From: Conchocele bisecta
Lineage: Eukaryota; Mollusca; Bivalvia; Lucinida; Thyasiridae
Length of the DNA: 64,000 bases
Direction of reading: 5' to 3'
Assembly: GCA_029237695.1 (NCBI GenBank)
Contig: CM055266.1
Span: forward strand, 8,883,805-8,947,804
Position numbers and translations under genes: made by a program. This document shows positions 31,688-43,424 of this stretch, one piece after another. Within the stretch, counting starts at the first letter, position 1. Each line of letters opens with the position of its first letter. The notes beneath the pieces were generated by a model. The model ran no database searches. It saw only the letters and a list, made by a program, of their open reading frames with translations, and was not told the DNA's origin.

Positions 31688-31957
31688 AACCTTAACCAAG
31701 GTTGAGTAAAAACCTTAACCAAGGGGAATTAACCAAGTAATTCAAGAGGAAATGTAGGTCAAGGTCAAATATAGATCAGGGGTTATTGATGTACATCACT
31801 AGGAGATGAAGTTGTCCAAGTATGATGGGTGTAGGGCCAGTAGTATTCCATATACAAGGTTGACTAAAAACCTTAACCAAGGCGTGACGGTGACGCTGAC
31901 GCCGACGCCGGGGTGACAACATAAGCTCTACTTATTCTTCGAATAGTCGAGCTAAAA
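31688..31957. repeat. Last unit and right edge of satellite A, copy 2
   Basis: One A unit, then GACGCTGACGCCGACGCC and the tail ACAACATAAGCTCTACTT to GAGCTAAAAAT, which matches 3024-3097. The element B insertion therefore separates this unit from the rest of the array. Confidence 0.85.
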
Positions 31958-32262
31958 ATAAACAGCAGACATCAAAAAATTAAGATAGCGGTGTAAGGCT
32001 TAACATTGGAATCGGACGCCGCTAAACCCGGCTAAAAATAAAGATAGTTCGAATCATCTTCTGACAGTGACTACCTACAGTAGAGAGTGTCATCAACAGT
32101 TACACGGATAACACACGGTGATACACGGGACCAAATGGCCTGATCAGCTCGCAGACAAACATCATTAGTGCAGCGTAATAAGGCTATCTCCGGCACACGG
32201 TTTCCCCACAAATAACTCTTAAGCCTTCATTAATTTGGCCGGAACCAAAGCCAAAGGAACAG
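31958..32262. other. MITE 2 remnant (31958-32005), then unassigned sequence
   Basis: AAACAGCAGACATC and GATAGCGGTGTAAGG are the right end of a MITE 2 copy. After that no gene or repeat is recognised. Confidence 0.5.
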
Positions 32263-32345
32263 ACTTCGGTTCTTAATAAGAAATGAGATGTTACAAAACC
32301 CAAAATATCTACAATGTACATATTTTGGGCTGTGTAACATTATAT
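32263..32345. mobile_element. Hairpin around CCCAAAATAT...ATATTTTGGG
   Basis: GATGTTACAAAACCCAAAAT pairs with TATTTTGGGCTGTGTAACAT over about 20 bp around a 13-base loop. Confidence 0.65.
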
Positions 32346-32379
32346 TTCTCTATAATTTAAATTTTAACTCCTTGTACGC

Positions 32380-32825
32380 TAGCAGTGAAAATAACAGCCA
32401 ATAGATTAAGAGTATTTTTTCTTATTTCTCTCTGTAAATATGTCTTGGAGTTTCATTGGAATTGAAGACATATTCATGATATTTACAGTAAGGGCGAAAC
32501 CCGGATCTCGACGGGGCCCTAAATATAATGACTTGTAGCCTGCTCTGTTTATAACTATTTATAGCCCACATTTCCCAGCATGCTAAGAGTTAACCCATTC
32601 CTTTCGGAATACACCTTTACTGGTAAGCAATTTATAAAATATTTTATTTTATTTTTGTTATTTCTCAATGAAAGTATATGTTGTGACCACTCATTTGAAC
32701 CGTCTCAATGAGACGGTTCAAATGGTGGTCACGACATATACTTCTGAGCGCATAGAAGGAAAATATTCAGGATTTTCCGCAAACATAATGGCGTATCCTC
32801 AGCATGCCAAGAGTTAAGGGACATT
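32380..32825. mobile_element. Hairpin MITE family D relatives, two units
   Basis: ATGTCTTGGAGTTTCATTGG at 32440 belongs to the D family, with its right arm damaged. The second unit has GTGACCACTCATTTGAACCG and CGGTTCAAATGGTGGTCACG as nearly perfect arms (32678-32742) and ends CCAGCATGCTAAGAGTTAA and CTCAGCATGCCAAGAGTTAA. Confidence 0.65.
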
Positions 32826-32944
32826 GGTATTGAGAGGTGGTAAATGTCCCCTAGGCTCGGCCTAGGCATTCACCCCTGTATCAGTGGAAACACACCTGGC
32901 AATTCCGGTCTTCTGGCTTAGAGAGGTCCCACTGTAATTCAGTC

Positions 32945-33142
32945 ATATGGAGAGCTCCAGTTAAGGTGCTTAATTTGGAGGTAAATTTCTTGTTTCTCCA
33001 TCAAAAATGGCAAGTTGGGAGTGCTTTAGAATCGTCTCAATGAGACGATTCTAAAGGACTCCCAACTTGCCATTTTTGATGAAGAAATAACAAAATTTCA
33101 CCCCAAGTTCGTAAAATTACGCACCTTAACTGGAGCTCTGCA
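32945..33142. mobile_element. Palindromic MITE family 6
   Basis: GAGAGCTCCAGTTAAGGTGC and GCACCTTAACTGGAGCTCT are the ends. Inside, TCATCAAAAATGGCAAGTTG-type arms pair almost perfectly around GTCTCAATGAGAC. The whole unit is a single hairpin. Confidence 0.85.
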
Positions 33143-33224
33143 TATGAACAGTTTGATCCACAGCTTTGTTATATTGTATGGGGTTATGATAATGCTTATC
33201 ATATACCGATGATACACAATATTT

Positions 33225-33590
33225 CTAATAGAACTGGAAATGTGGCCCGTCGGCACACCAATTCCCCCACTGAAAGCCAAAGAAAATGAGAGTACATTTG
33301 ATCCGAGGATCGTAGATTTGTCACAGCATGATAGCTGAGGTCCATCAGAGAAAAGGATGTGTGAAGTACATGAATGAAGCAGCTACATGTACTTGAAAGG
33401 AAACCTCGATAGTAAAAAACATAATAACAAGAAGGTTGTTTTTCAGACAAAAACATATGTCTCCCCACACACCAACACTGCATGTTATCGGGACTTGGCA
33501 AATTAGAATTTCAGGCAAGAACAGCATATATGTGGCTACCTTATTTTTCTGCGTAAGTTACCTGTATAGTGGGAGATAATTAAATAAAAA
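33225..33590. repeat. Dispersed repeat family R, partial copy
   Basis: AACTGGAAATGTGGCC, CGGCACACCAATTCCCCCAC and GCCAAAGAAAATGAG match the starts of the elements at 39716 and 40410. The right part after 33300 (GTAGATTTGTCACAGCATGA) resembles satellite C. Confidence 0.6.
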
Positions 33591-33840
33591 GAGACACCAA
33601 ATGCCATTTTCACTTGTCAAAGGCCATATCTCTGCCAATATATACTACATGAATCCACATCAAACACCCCAGGTGCACAACTGCATATAGTGACAAACAT
33701 TCATGTAAAATTTCGCAACTCTAACTAAAACACTTTTTGGTAATACGCGAGACACAAATTTGTGACAAAATACCAATTTTCTCTAAGTCAAGGGTCATAA
33801 CTCTATCCTTACAGTACTGGATGATTCCGCAAACAAAAAC
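33591..33840. repeat. Satellite F, first block
   Basis: ATGAATCCACATCAAA, CACCCCAGGTGCACAACT, AAATTTCGCAACTCTAA and GAGACACAAATTTGTGAC are unit words shared with 35105-35665. The block is cut by the MITE 1 insertion at 33843. Confidence 0.7.
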
Positions 33841-33842
33841 CC

Positions 33843-35098
33843 AGTAGCCTATTTCACCAACATTGCAAAGTATACTTTTCTAGCAAAGTATACTTTGAGG
33901 GAGTAATCATTTATTTTGCCCGAAATGCATTATATCATATAGAACTAACCACTGCTTATATTTGATGATTAAAAGTATGTAGAATTATTATACTGAATTT
34001 ATTACATTATCACAGCCAAAATGGCTGTGATAATGCAATAAATTCAGTATAATAACAAGAAACGAGGCAAAGCCACTAAGGCCAGGTTTTTTTCAAGCAT
34101 AGACACTTGGATAACATAATTATACCCACTTTTTGTTGACTAGATGGCCGTGGCCTGCATGTCGCGCCTTGGGGCGAGGCATGGACACTAAAAAAAATAG
34201 ATATAGTAGATGGAAAAACTTTAACCAAAAAACTTTAACCGGACACACGGACGTACGGACGGACGGACATATGCCAAAATGCCGACGATATCACGCTTTC
34301 CGCAAGCGGGTGCGACAATGATGATAAACACCCATGTGAAGTATCAAGGTAATGGGTGAAGCAGTTGCAGAGATATAGTACACAAAAAAACTTTAACAAA
34401 AAAATTAAAAGTAATTTGACCTTGACATTGGGCACAGGGGCCGCACGGTTGGCGGGTAGAATGAAAATATGGATGATGATAAACACCCATGTGAAGTTTC
34501 ACGGTAATGGGCGAAGCAGTTGCAGAGATATAGTATAACAAAAAACTTTTAACCAAAAAACTTTAACCAGACGTACGTTAAAAAGTTAACGTTGAAAATG
34601 GCTAAGTCAATTACGTAGAAATAATAGGTGAAGATAAAAAAAATGGTCGCATGTTGGATAGTTGTATGTGGTAGGCACCCCTTGGTTATGAAGCTGTGAA
34701 AGTTTGGTGGTCCTAGGTGGTACAGTACCAAAGAAATGGACTTAAACACGAAAACTCTTAACATTGTAAACGCGAAAAACTTAACATTGAAAATGGCTAA
34801 GTCGACTGCGCGGAAAAAATGGGTCAAGTTCAAAAAAAGGTAACATGTTGGATAGTGATATGTGGTGGGCACCCCTTGATTATGAAGCTGTGAAAGTTTG
34901 TTGGTCCTAGGTGGTACAGTAACAAAGAAATGGACTCAAACACGAAAACTTAACATTGATTGTGGACGCCACCCGCCGCCCGCCCGCCCTGCTTTTGCAA
35001 ATCCAATAGCCTGGATTTATCCAAAAATTTAAAATTTCTCCCTCAAAGTAAACTTTGCTAGATAAGTATACTTTGCAATGTTGGTGAAATAGGCTACA
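33843..35098. mobile_element. MITE family 1, copy 4, split by composite element C
   Basis: The left half (33843-34052) ends inside the central palindrome (GGCTGTGATAATGCAATAAA). The right half resumes at about 35016 with TTAAAATTTCTCCCTCAAAG and ends GGTGAAATAGGCTACAGG. Everything between is element C copy 2, so the insertion order is satellite F, then MITE 1, then element C. Confidence 0.8.
34053..35015. mobile_element. Composite repeat element C/B, copy 2
   Basis: It is closely similar to 12772-13570: the same start (AAACGAGGCAAAGCCACT), B motif, two TTTGACCTTGACATTGGGC units, and the AATAGCCTGGATTTATCC end. This copy has one extra ~170-bp unit (GAAAATGGCTAAGTCGACTG to CTAGGTGGTACAGTAAC). 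Confidence 0.8.
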
Positions 35099-35104
35099 GG
35101 TCAC

Positions 35105-35690
35105 AACTACACATGCTGATTAACATTCCTATATAGTTTCATCCCTGTAACACAACGGCAACACAAATTAAAAATCCGCAATTTTCACTAACTCAAGGGC
35201 CATAACTCCGCCAAAACTCTATGAATCTACATCAAAATCAACAGATGCACAACTCTACATGTTGATAAAAAATTATATAATGTTTCATGACTGTAGCTCA
35301 AATAATTTTTTCACTTATGTGCGACACAAGTTGAAAATCGCCACTATATACTAAGTCAAGGACCATAACTCCGTGAATACTGGATGAATCTGCATCTAAA
35401 ACCCCAGGTGCGCAACCTCACATGGTGAAAAATATTCCTATAAGATTTCATGACTGTAGCCCAAATAGTTTTTCAGTTATGTGCGACACAAGTTGAAAAT
35501 CGCCACTTTTCACTAAGTCAAGGGCCATAACACCATAACTTTGTGAATACTGGATGAATCTGCATCTAAAACCCCAGGTGTGCAACTTCACATGATGACG
35601 AATATTCCTGTAAAATTTCGTGACTCTTAACTCAAATACTTTTGGAGAAACGTGCGACACAAATTTTGTGACGGACAGACGGACAATCAT
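35105..35690. repeat. Satellite F, three further units of about 180 bp
   Basis: ATAACTCCGTGAATACTGGA, GCATCTAAAACCCCAGGTG, TTCATGACTGTAGC, TGTGCGACACAAGTTGAAAA and CACTAAGTCAAGG recur three times. The element closes with GACGGACAGACGGACA. Confidence 0.8.
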
Positions 35691-35784
35691 GCCAAAAACA
35701 CATTTGCCTTACAAACAAGGTGACCTTGGCCTTGGGCAGCCATCCACACAGTCTGATGAGGATCTGCAATGTTTGCCATTCATA

Positions 35785-36955
35785 AATATAGAGAATAGTA
35801 GGTTAGTGCCGTGAATGGGAAAAAATATCTGGCGAGGCTTAGGAAACTGGATGGGCGAGGCTCTGCCGAGTCTATCCGGTTTCCGTGACGAGCCAGATAT
35901 TTTTTTCCCATGCACGGCACTAACCTACTATTCTATTTATCCCATCAACATTCTAAAACAGCATTTAAATCAACTTAATTTAGTTAATTTAGCCTTCAAA
36001 AGCGAGATAAGTTAGAACCGAATTACATCAAACAATCATTGGCGCACAGAACATAGTTGATAAAGTATGGTTGTAAAATCCCTTAATCAACAGTCATAAC
36101 AGTAAATTGATCAATACATGTATTTGTTTTAGACTTTAGGAACTTTACACATCTAAATATTTCACAAATAATCTTAAAATGTTACAACGATTTTGTTTCT
36201 GTTCTTTTCACCGTTCGTGAATCATGCATTCATGGAAATGAAAAAAAAACAAGATGGCAGCTTTACGATTTAATCCTATTTAGAATAGCAACAATCCATC
36301 CCGAATTAACCATTAAAATGTGTACTTCAGGCAGGTTCAACAGATAAATGTTCTGTTCAACTGTTGATACCTTACATTTTGTCACCGACAATGTGAAATT
36401 ACAGCTTCTGTTCAACGAAATACACTCTCAAAATTCACCAGACCCATCCATTTCCATTTGGGGCAGACTCTGCAACGATTGCGATCTGTCCAAAATAAAA
36501 ATCAACAACACAAACACCATTTTGTTTCGTTTATTTCCTTACCTGACTGGAATCACTGGGAGCAGCCATTTTTATTTTAAATGACGTAGTAGACTTATTG
36601 ACGTAAATATAAGTATGACGTCAGTCATGTCTGAATGACGCACGGAATGGGTAGAGAGCAAATGCAATTGGAAATTGAGGGTCGTAATGGAAATTGATTT
36701 GACATTCAGAAAATGGCATGCACTTAATTTTATTTTCTGGCGATATCGTTTTTATTTGCCAAATTTAACCCTCACACTGTAAACAGTTCCATTTACATCA
36801 GATTATTCAGTCAACTCAAGAAGTATACTGGGGAAAGTAGTCACCAACACGAATGACGCGTATGAATTGTGATTAGGTCGTATTGACAGGATATCAAATA
36901 TGTTTCACGGCACCTTGTTTCACGGCACATAGGCACTGCGCCGACGAGATAAAAA
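35785..36955. mobile_element. Element family 5, long copy with 0.9-kb interior
   Basis: AGAATAGTAGGTTAGTGCC and GGCACTAACCTACTATTCT bound the hairpin (35793-35935), followed by TTATCCCATCAACA. The matching right end, GTTTCACGGCACATAGGCAC and GACGAGATAAA, is only reached at 36955. In copy 1 (11449-11720) the interior is about 60 bp, here about 930 bp. The interior holds no recognisable gene; a 78-codon frame at 36348-36584 has no known domain. Confidence 0.6.
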
Positions 36956-37440
36956 ACACACATCATGCTTCTAACAAGCAATGTAGATCATTATCAGACT
37001 ATTTGAGTGCGCTATTTGATCAGGAGCTACGCTTGTCACAAATCCCATAAGCCCCTTTTCTCCAGTCACAGACACGTATGTCTGGCTTCAGTTTATACGA
37101 TGATATTGTGGATTATCAGATCATGAATATCCGCATCGGGGGCCCCCCGAGGACCGTGGACTTGTCACAGCATGATAGAGGATGTACCCCAGCTGCAACG
37201 CCTCTGATTTGTGCATGCTGGGAAACTTGTGGGCTATAAATAGTTCAAAACTAGCGGAAAAAAATCCATCATATTTTCTTTTATTTCTCCTTGTAAATAT
37301 CATGAATATGTCTTGGAATTTCATTAGAATCGAGTCCTGAGGACTCAATTCTAATGAAATTCCAAGACATATTTACAGAGAGAAATAAAACATATAGTCC
37401 TAATTTGTTTGGCGGATATTTTCGCCGCTAGCCATGCAGA
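36956..37440. mobile_element. Family S fragment and hairpin MITE family D, copy 3
   Basis: 36965-37080 repeats AGCAATGTAGATC and TGATCAGGAGCTAC words of family S in reverse order. At 37265-37395 AATATGTCTTGGAATTTCAT and its complement form a nearly perfect hairpin around GAGTCCTGAGGACTC. Confidence 0.65.
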
Positions 37441-38309
37441 GTTAATTGCTGGAGATTAGATTATAGAAACAAAAATTAACAAAATTTGGTGGGTCGAGTG
37501 CCAGCATCAAGAATCATTACATATTACAGTGAAACATTTTACGACTTACGAGGGGGGTCAAATAAACAAATCTAAGTTTAGGTTTAACCACACTAAATCA
37601 TCAGATATTCATGCGCAGTGTATTCAAAAGTAGTATGTAAAAAAAATAAGGCAGATTTGTTATGCCATAGACACTCTTTGCTTGCAGAAACCAGTCAATT
37701 GATGCACTAATCTACTTCACAGACATGTTAATGTATCATTTAAATAAGTTTCAAGCATATGTTTTTGGATTATTTTGTAAGTCGGATCATGTTTGTCATC
37801 ATGTGAGGCACTTTCAATTCCAGCCGCTGACTTTTTGCCACCAGGGTGGTCACACGAGATTGAATTTATCTTTCTTAACAATAATTAAACCTATATTTTA
37901 ATTAGTGAATATCCAGAGCAAAATGGCTGCAGGTTATGGGAAAATAGGTCCCATAACATCCATATGAAAAATGAAAGTAACAGAGAATAGCAAAATGTGT
38001 GGTCATTGGTTAGTTTTTTAAGAAAAATCTTTGGTGGTGGTGGACCTTTAGCCAACTGTCACTGTGCTCGGTGGTCGAAACTATTGTCCTTGCACATAGT
38101 TTCAGTCTGCTTATGTGCGTGACTTTCTTGATAAACGTGTCTTTCGGCGGTGACACGAAATACCCAAATATTGCCAAAATATACCCAAATATAGTACATA
38201 ATAGCATCCAATGTGGTTGTTTTATGGAAATAACATAAAATAATATATGCTAGTTGTATTTTTTCCAGGATATGGCCGTATATCTGTATTGTGAAGATGT
38301 TATTAGTGA
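37441..38309. other. No gene; dispersed AT-rich repeat U at 38140-38290
   Basis: CCCAAATATTGCCAAAATAT, GCATCCAATGTGGTTG and GGAAATAACATAAAATAAT recur inverted at 41830-42000 and partly at 39585-39640. The rest is unassigned. No exon is supported. Confidence 0.5.
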
Positions 38310-39372
38310 AAACTAGATTGGTCAGTAAGCGAAGCTTACGGAATACACCCCGCGTGGGCCCAGTACCCCTAAATATGTAAAATTTTCCAAGTGTGTGGGC
38401 TTGTGACCTTGACTCTGGGCTTAGCGGGGGCGGCACGAACGTGAATGTGAATGTGATCCGAGCAAGGAAATAGCAGTTATAACCGATTTCTCTGATGTTA
38501 AGTTTTGTAAAGAGACTAAGTATGTGATCTTGACCTTGGGATCAGCGGGGATATGTCACAGCATGATAGTAGAGCCTTAGAAGAATGCATGCATGAAATA
38601 TTAAGAATTTTAGATGAAGTTATAACATATTTCTCTGATGTTAAGTTTTGTAAAGAGACCATGTATTTGACCTTGACCTTGGGATCAGTGGGGTGGGGGT
38701 TGGACGGTCGTGGATTTGGCACAGCATGTAGTAGAGCCTTTACAGGAATGCATGTGTGAAATATTAGCATTTTAGATGAAGGAAATAGAAGTTATAACTA
38801 TTTCTCTGATGTTTAAGTTTTGTAAAGAGACTAAGTATTTGACCTTGACCATGGGATCAGCGGGGGTTGGACGGTCGTGGATTTGGCACAGCATGGTAGT
38901 AGAGCCTTACAGGAATGCATGTGTGAAATATTAAGTATTTTAGATGAAGGAAATAGAAGTTATAACAATATTTCTCTGATGTTAAGTTTTGTAAAGAGAC
39001 TAAGTATTTGACCTTGACCATGGGATCAGCGGGGGTTGGATGGTCGTGGATTTGGCACAGCATGGTAGTAGAGCCATACAGGAATGCATGTGTGAAATAT
39101 TAAGCATTTTAGATGAAGGAAATAGAAGTTATAACAATATTTCTCTGATGTTAAGTTTTGTACTAAGTATTTGACCTTGACCTTGGGATCAGCGGGGGTT
39201 GGACAGTCGTGGATTTGGCACAGCATGGTAGTAGAGCCTTACAGGAATGCATGTGTGAAATATTAAGCATTTTAGATGAAGGAAATAGAAGTTATAACAA
39301 TATTTCTCTGATGTTAAGTTTACGGACGCACGGACGGACGGACAACCCGACTCCAGTTGTGGGGGGTATAAA
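38310..39372. repeat. Satellite C element, copy 2
   Basis: It has the same start (ATTGGTCAGTAAGCGAAGC) and end (GACGGACGGACAACCCGACT, GGGGGGTATAAA) as 8655-10530, with about five internal units. The open frames across it all share the motif from GGATCAGCGGGGGTTGG and are not genes. Confidence 0.85.
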
Positions 39373-39715
39373 TACCAAAAAATGGCTGATGTGAAAAGTG
39401 TCCAAGGCAAGGGAGATTACTGTTATATGACGCAAGTAAAATCAGTACCAAGCCAAGTCGTCCCAGCTTGAAAGATGTTAAATAAGTCAGAAAATAGTAA
39501 ATTTGTCTTTACGACTAGTGTATACCTGGACTAACTGTGGCATTTGATCAGTGTCTGTATGCAAATAAGGCCAAATAATGCCTAATTATTACCCGAAAAT
39601 AGTATACAATATCATTTAATATGGCTGTTTTATTAGAATAGCAGGATATAGTACGTACTACTCATATCTATTATATCTCATATATCTCCATTTTGAAGAT
39701 GTTATTGGTAAATTA

Positions 39716-40020
39716 GAACTGTGGCCTGTCGGCACATGAATGCCCCCACTGGCAGCCAAATATAATGAGGCACGTTTGGAATCACAGAGGGGCCGAGAAG
39801 CGTGGATATCTCGCAGCATGAAATCAGACCAAGTATGTGTGTGTGTGAAATATCAAGCATATATATATAACACACATGTATATGCAAACAAAACCAGTCA
39901 TAAAGAGAATAATTAGAAATGAAACCATTGGGAGATTAGTACACTAAGAATCTTTGAGTGAATTTTAAACTACAATAAATTGGTCAGTACGCATAGTAAA
40001 TACAGTGGGGTTTTTCCCGA
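39716..40020. repeat. Dispersed repeat family R, copy 2
   Basis: TTAGAACTGTGGCCTGTCGG, GAATGCCCCCACTGGCAGCC and TCGCAGCATGAAATCAG align with 33225 and 40410. The right end is unclear. The block 40240-40385 repeats AAAATACAAAAAAAATGGCCGA and AATGCCAAAAAAATGACC as two degenerate units. Confidence 0.6.
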
Positions 40021-40403
40021 ATGTATACCCTATTCAGACTGCAGCAATGTACTGGCTTGCCTGGAGTTATTGTTACACTATTTAGTATACGTTTACATTA
40101 TTAGATATCCTAGGTAGCATAATGATATACCACTAGAGCAACGCATATGAGAAATGTCAAGCAGATCCGTCCAAGAATCAGAAATTATAAAACATGTATC
40201 AGGGTGGTATAGTATTGTGACGTATGGGACGTATTCATGGGTATCGATAATGCTATTCTGTGGTGGTGGTGGGATGGGGTGGGGGTGCGGGAGTGGCTTG
40301 AAAATACAAAAAAAATGGCCGATGTAGTATGTGGCCGGGGCGGTCTTGAAAATGCCAAAAAAATGACCGATATGGAAAGTGACCATGGGCGGCGAGTATT
40401 ATT

Positions 40404-40972
40404 AAATGAAACTAGAAATGTGGCCTATCGGCACACGAATACCCCCACTGGCAGCCAAAGAAAACGAGGCATTTTTGATTATAAGCCATTTAGCCGAGCA
40501 TTAAGGTTTCAAATGCATAAAGTCTGTGACCTTGACCCTGGGCATAGTGTGATAATCCATGCATCGGTGTAGAAGATATAGAGCAGAAGGGAATTTCAAT
40601 AGGTTTGACCTTTGACCTTCAACTGTGACCTTGACCTTGGACATAGGTGCGTGGTTATTGATCGCGACACACCTTCTCATCCTGAGAAACATTTGTGCCA
40701 AGGCATTTGATAATCCATGCATCGGTGTAGAAGATATAGAGCGGAAGGGAATTTCAATAGGTTTGACCTTCAACTGTGACCTTCACCTTGGACGTAGGTG
40801 TGTGGTTATTGATCGCGACACACCTTCTCATCATGAGAAACATTTGTGCCAAGCCATTTGATAATCCATGTATGAGTGTAGAAGATATAGAGTGGAACGG
40901 AATTTCCAACAGACCGACCGACAAGCTGACTCCTATATACACCCTCAAACTTTGTTTGTGGGGGTATAACAA
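40404..40972. repeat. Dispersed repeat family R, copy 3 with two 170-bp internal units
   Basis: ACTAGAAATGTGGCCTATCG begins the element and GACCGACCGACAAGCTGACT plus GTGGGGGTATAAC closes it. Inside, GATAATCCATGCATCGGTG, GATATAGAGCAGAAGG, GTGACCTTGACCTTGG and TGATCGCGACACACCTTC recur. This design (unit array closed by GACGGACG and GGGGGTAT) is the same as in satellite C. Confidence 0.75.
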
Positions 40973-41004
40973 GTGATTTGTTGTAGTGGCTAGTATATAT
41001 TTAT

Positions 41005-41080
41005 AATAATTGTGTCGTTTATAAAAGATCTTACGAAATATTAATATTACGAAATATAAATATTTTGTAAGATCTCTTTT
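41005..41080. mobile_element. Hairpin AAAAGATCTTACGAAATATT
   Basis: AAAAGATCTTACGAAATATT at 41023 pairs imperfectly with AAATATTTTGTAAGATCTCT at 41057. It is a short AT-rich palindrome. Confidence 0.6.
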
Positions 41081-41829
41081 CTCAACCGAGGGGCCATACA
41101 TTGTGTATTTTCATCCACAGTCTAGTTTGTTTGATGATGGCAGACAATTGCGATTACACACTCCTACAGTAGCATACAAATATAAGCCCTGGCAGACTCA
41201 CAAATCAGAGTAGATCCTGATAGATGCATGTAAGCATAGCGAAACGCTTGTTGTTTGTTTGTACAAGACGACAATCTGTGGATTTTGATTACAGTACGTT
41301 GTAGCAGTGGGGGCAATCACAAGTTTGTACCCACACTAGATAAACTGGTACCAAGGCCCGCATTGACACGCCAAGACACGGGCATTGTACTTAATCCGCT
41401 GATACACACGTGAAGTGCTGTGAGAAAATGATCCAAGTGAATCTGTGACCAGTGTAGCCCAGAGCAAGTAATGAATCGACACAGTCCACCAGCGGCAACA
41501 TTGTTCGTTATGTCATTCATGCATTAGTATACAGACGGGCCATTTATATAAATACATTATAACTGTGGTAACTAGAGTAATCCGGAAGCATTATTACTTT
41601 GTATGTACACTGGTCCAGTTTATCACGCAGCTGGCAGGTTTGTTCATGCTTAGTGTGTCAAGTGGGATAATCATTACATACTAGTGCAAGAATCAGTAAC
41701 ATGTACCGGTCCTAAAAAGTTAACGGACAGACAGACGGACAACTCCATACCATAATACTCGTAATCTCCCTTGGCACAGTTTCACATTGGCCATCTCAGG
41801 TGTTGTTGTTTTTTGCACAAATAGCATAT
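41081..41829. other. No gene or repeat recognised
   Basis: Unassigned sequence. A minus-strand frame at 41317-41520 has no domain and overlaps CAGTGTAGCCCAGAGCAAG, a family S word. Confidence 0.4.
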
Positions 41830-42050
41830 TCTAATGGATATAGGACTATTATCATATAATATTATAAGAGTAGCATGTATTATGTTATGTTATTTTCATA
41901 AAACAACCACATTGGATGCTATTATATACTATATTTGTGTATATTTGGGCAATATTTGGGCAGTATTTGTGTATATTTGGGTATTTCGTGTCACCCTCTT
42001 TCGGAACCGAAAAAAAATAATCGCGATTACCCACATTATGTATTACACCT
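41830..42050. repeat. AT-rich dispersed repeat U, inverted relative to 38.2 kb
   Basis: TATTTTCATAAAACAACCAC, TTGGATGCTATTATATA, TTGTGTATATTTGGG and GGTATTTCGTGTCACC are the complement of 38140-38240. Confidence 0.65.
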
Positions 42051-42713
42051 AGCTACGCCACTGGCACAGTAAATTTGCCACAGCAGGTGCGCGATAACAT
42101 AAACTGATAAAATGATCAACCTTTTTGACGCTGCCTGAAATAACAGACAACACTAACCTCCCCATGTTTCAGAGTGTTGTCCATCCTGCGGAGTGTCGTC
42201 AGTAGCGCATCATACAGTCATTAATTCACTCAATAAATGTGTTTTTTATCGGAAAATATCTCTTCTTCAGCACCAGTTTTATTGACAAACAGAATTATGC
42301 ATACGGTGTCATCGACGGCTGCACCAATCACAGTACGCCGGACACGAGAAACGGACCAATGAAAACGCGGGTTGGCGTGTCCAGAATAATTTATATCGGT
42401 GTCGGTGTACAATTTGCACCCGGCATGTTGCCATTTCCTGTAGTATGGTACATGTAGATTTTGTTGACCCATCACTTTGGAAAATATTTGGGCCCCGATC
42501 TGATAAAACCGGACTTACTTCTTTTTGGAGCATTGTAAATCCTAATCAGTTCGCACATTTAATAGTAGTACTAGTAGTACACATTGTTCACAAAGTTAGC
42601 TGCTGAATGACGAATTAACATTGTAGACCCTGATCAGATAGTATATATATAGTCATTCAGTGTATCTTTTATATCCATATATATGTTATATCCAGATAAA
42701 CTAATACTACTGT

Positions 42714-43232
42714 CTGTTTCACGAAACCTGCCCAACTGTTACGGCCATATAAACAATGCAAAAACAATATTTCTTTCGATAATATTAAATTTTATAAAAG
42801 TTTAAGAATGAGTTTTCTTTTTATTTCGTGAAATTTGGTCAAATATTTATTTTATTACGGAAAATGAATTTTATGGGAATTTAACATGGGGGAAAAAGAG
42901 AAGACGAAAAACAAAAATTTGGAAATTGATTCTGAAACCAAGCTCGATAGCTTGGAAATGATATAACTAAGAAAACAATCTACATTTTGAAAATCTGCCC
43001 ACTATTCAGTCTGAAATTAGAAAAAAATATCCCCATGTTAAATCCCCATCTATAGACATCTTCACGCTGGGATTTAACATGTGGAAATCGTTTTTTCGCA
43101 ATAAAATCAATATTGGACCAAATTTAATGAAATAAAAAGAAGGATAATTTTTAAATTTTGCTATCGAAAAAAATGATCTGTCTGCATTGTTTATATGGCC
43201 GTAAAATTTGGGCAGGTTTCGTGAAACAGACA
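42714..43232. mobile_element. Inverted-repeat element P, full copy (about 520 bp)
   Basis: TGTCTGTTTCACGAAACCTG and CAGGTTTCGTGAAACAGACA are perfect ends. The arms continue for about 170 bp (ACGGCCATATAAACAATGC, TTTTTATTTCGTGAAATTTG) to the word ATTTAACATGGGGG and its complement. It has no coding capacity. A half copy is at 7800-8025. Confidence 0.85.
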
Positions 43233-43424
43233 GCGGTGTACCTGGAAATATATCTTCAGAAACCAGAGATTGTATTATATATAACATGATAATGTACTTT
43301 GGTGAAAAATAACTAATAGCACATTGTAGTAAATACCTTTAGATCATGCAGTACAATTTGTTTGTCATTTTGTAATATATTGGCTGTCTGTCATATATGG
43401 TAGGCATACAGGATTAGAAACTGG

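Noticed and set aside
38059..38436. 125-residue minus-strand ORF
   Set aside because: It spans repeat U and the start of satellite C; the peptide reflects repeat sequence.
42150..42206. Possible first exon on the minus strand (MDNTLKHGE followed by a GTTAGTG donor)
   Set aside because: It has only nine codons, no downstream exon could be found and there is no promoter evidence.
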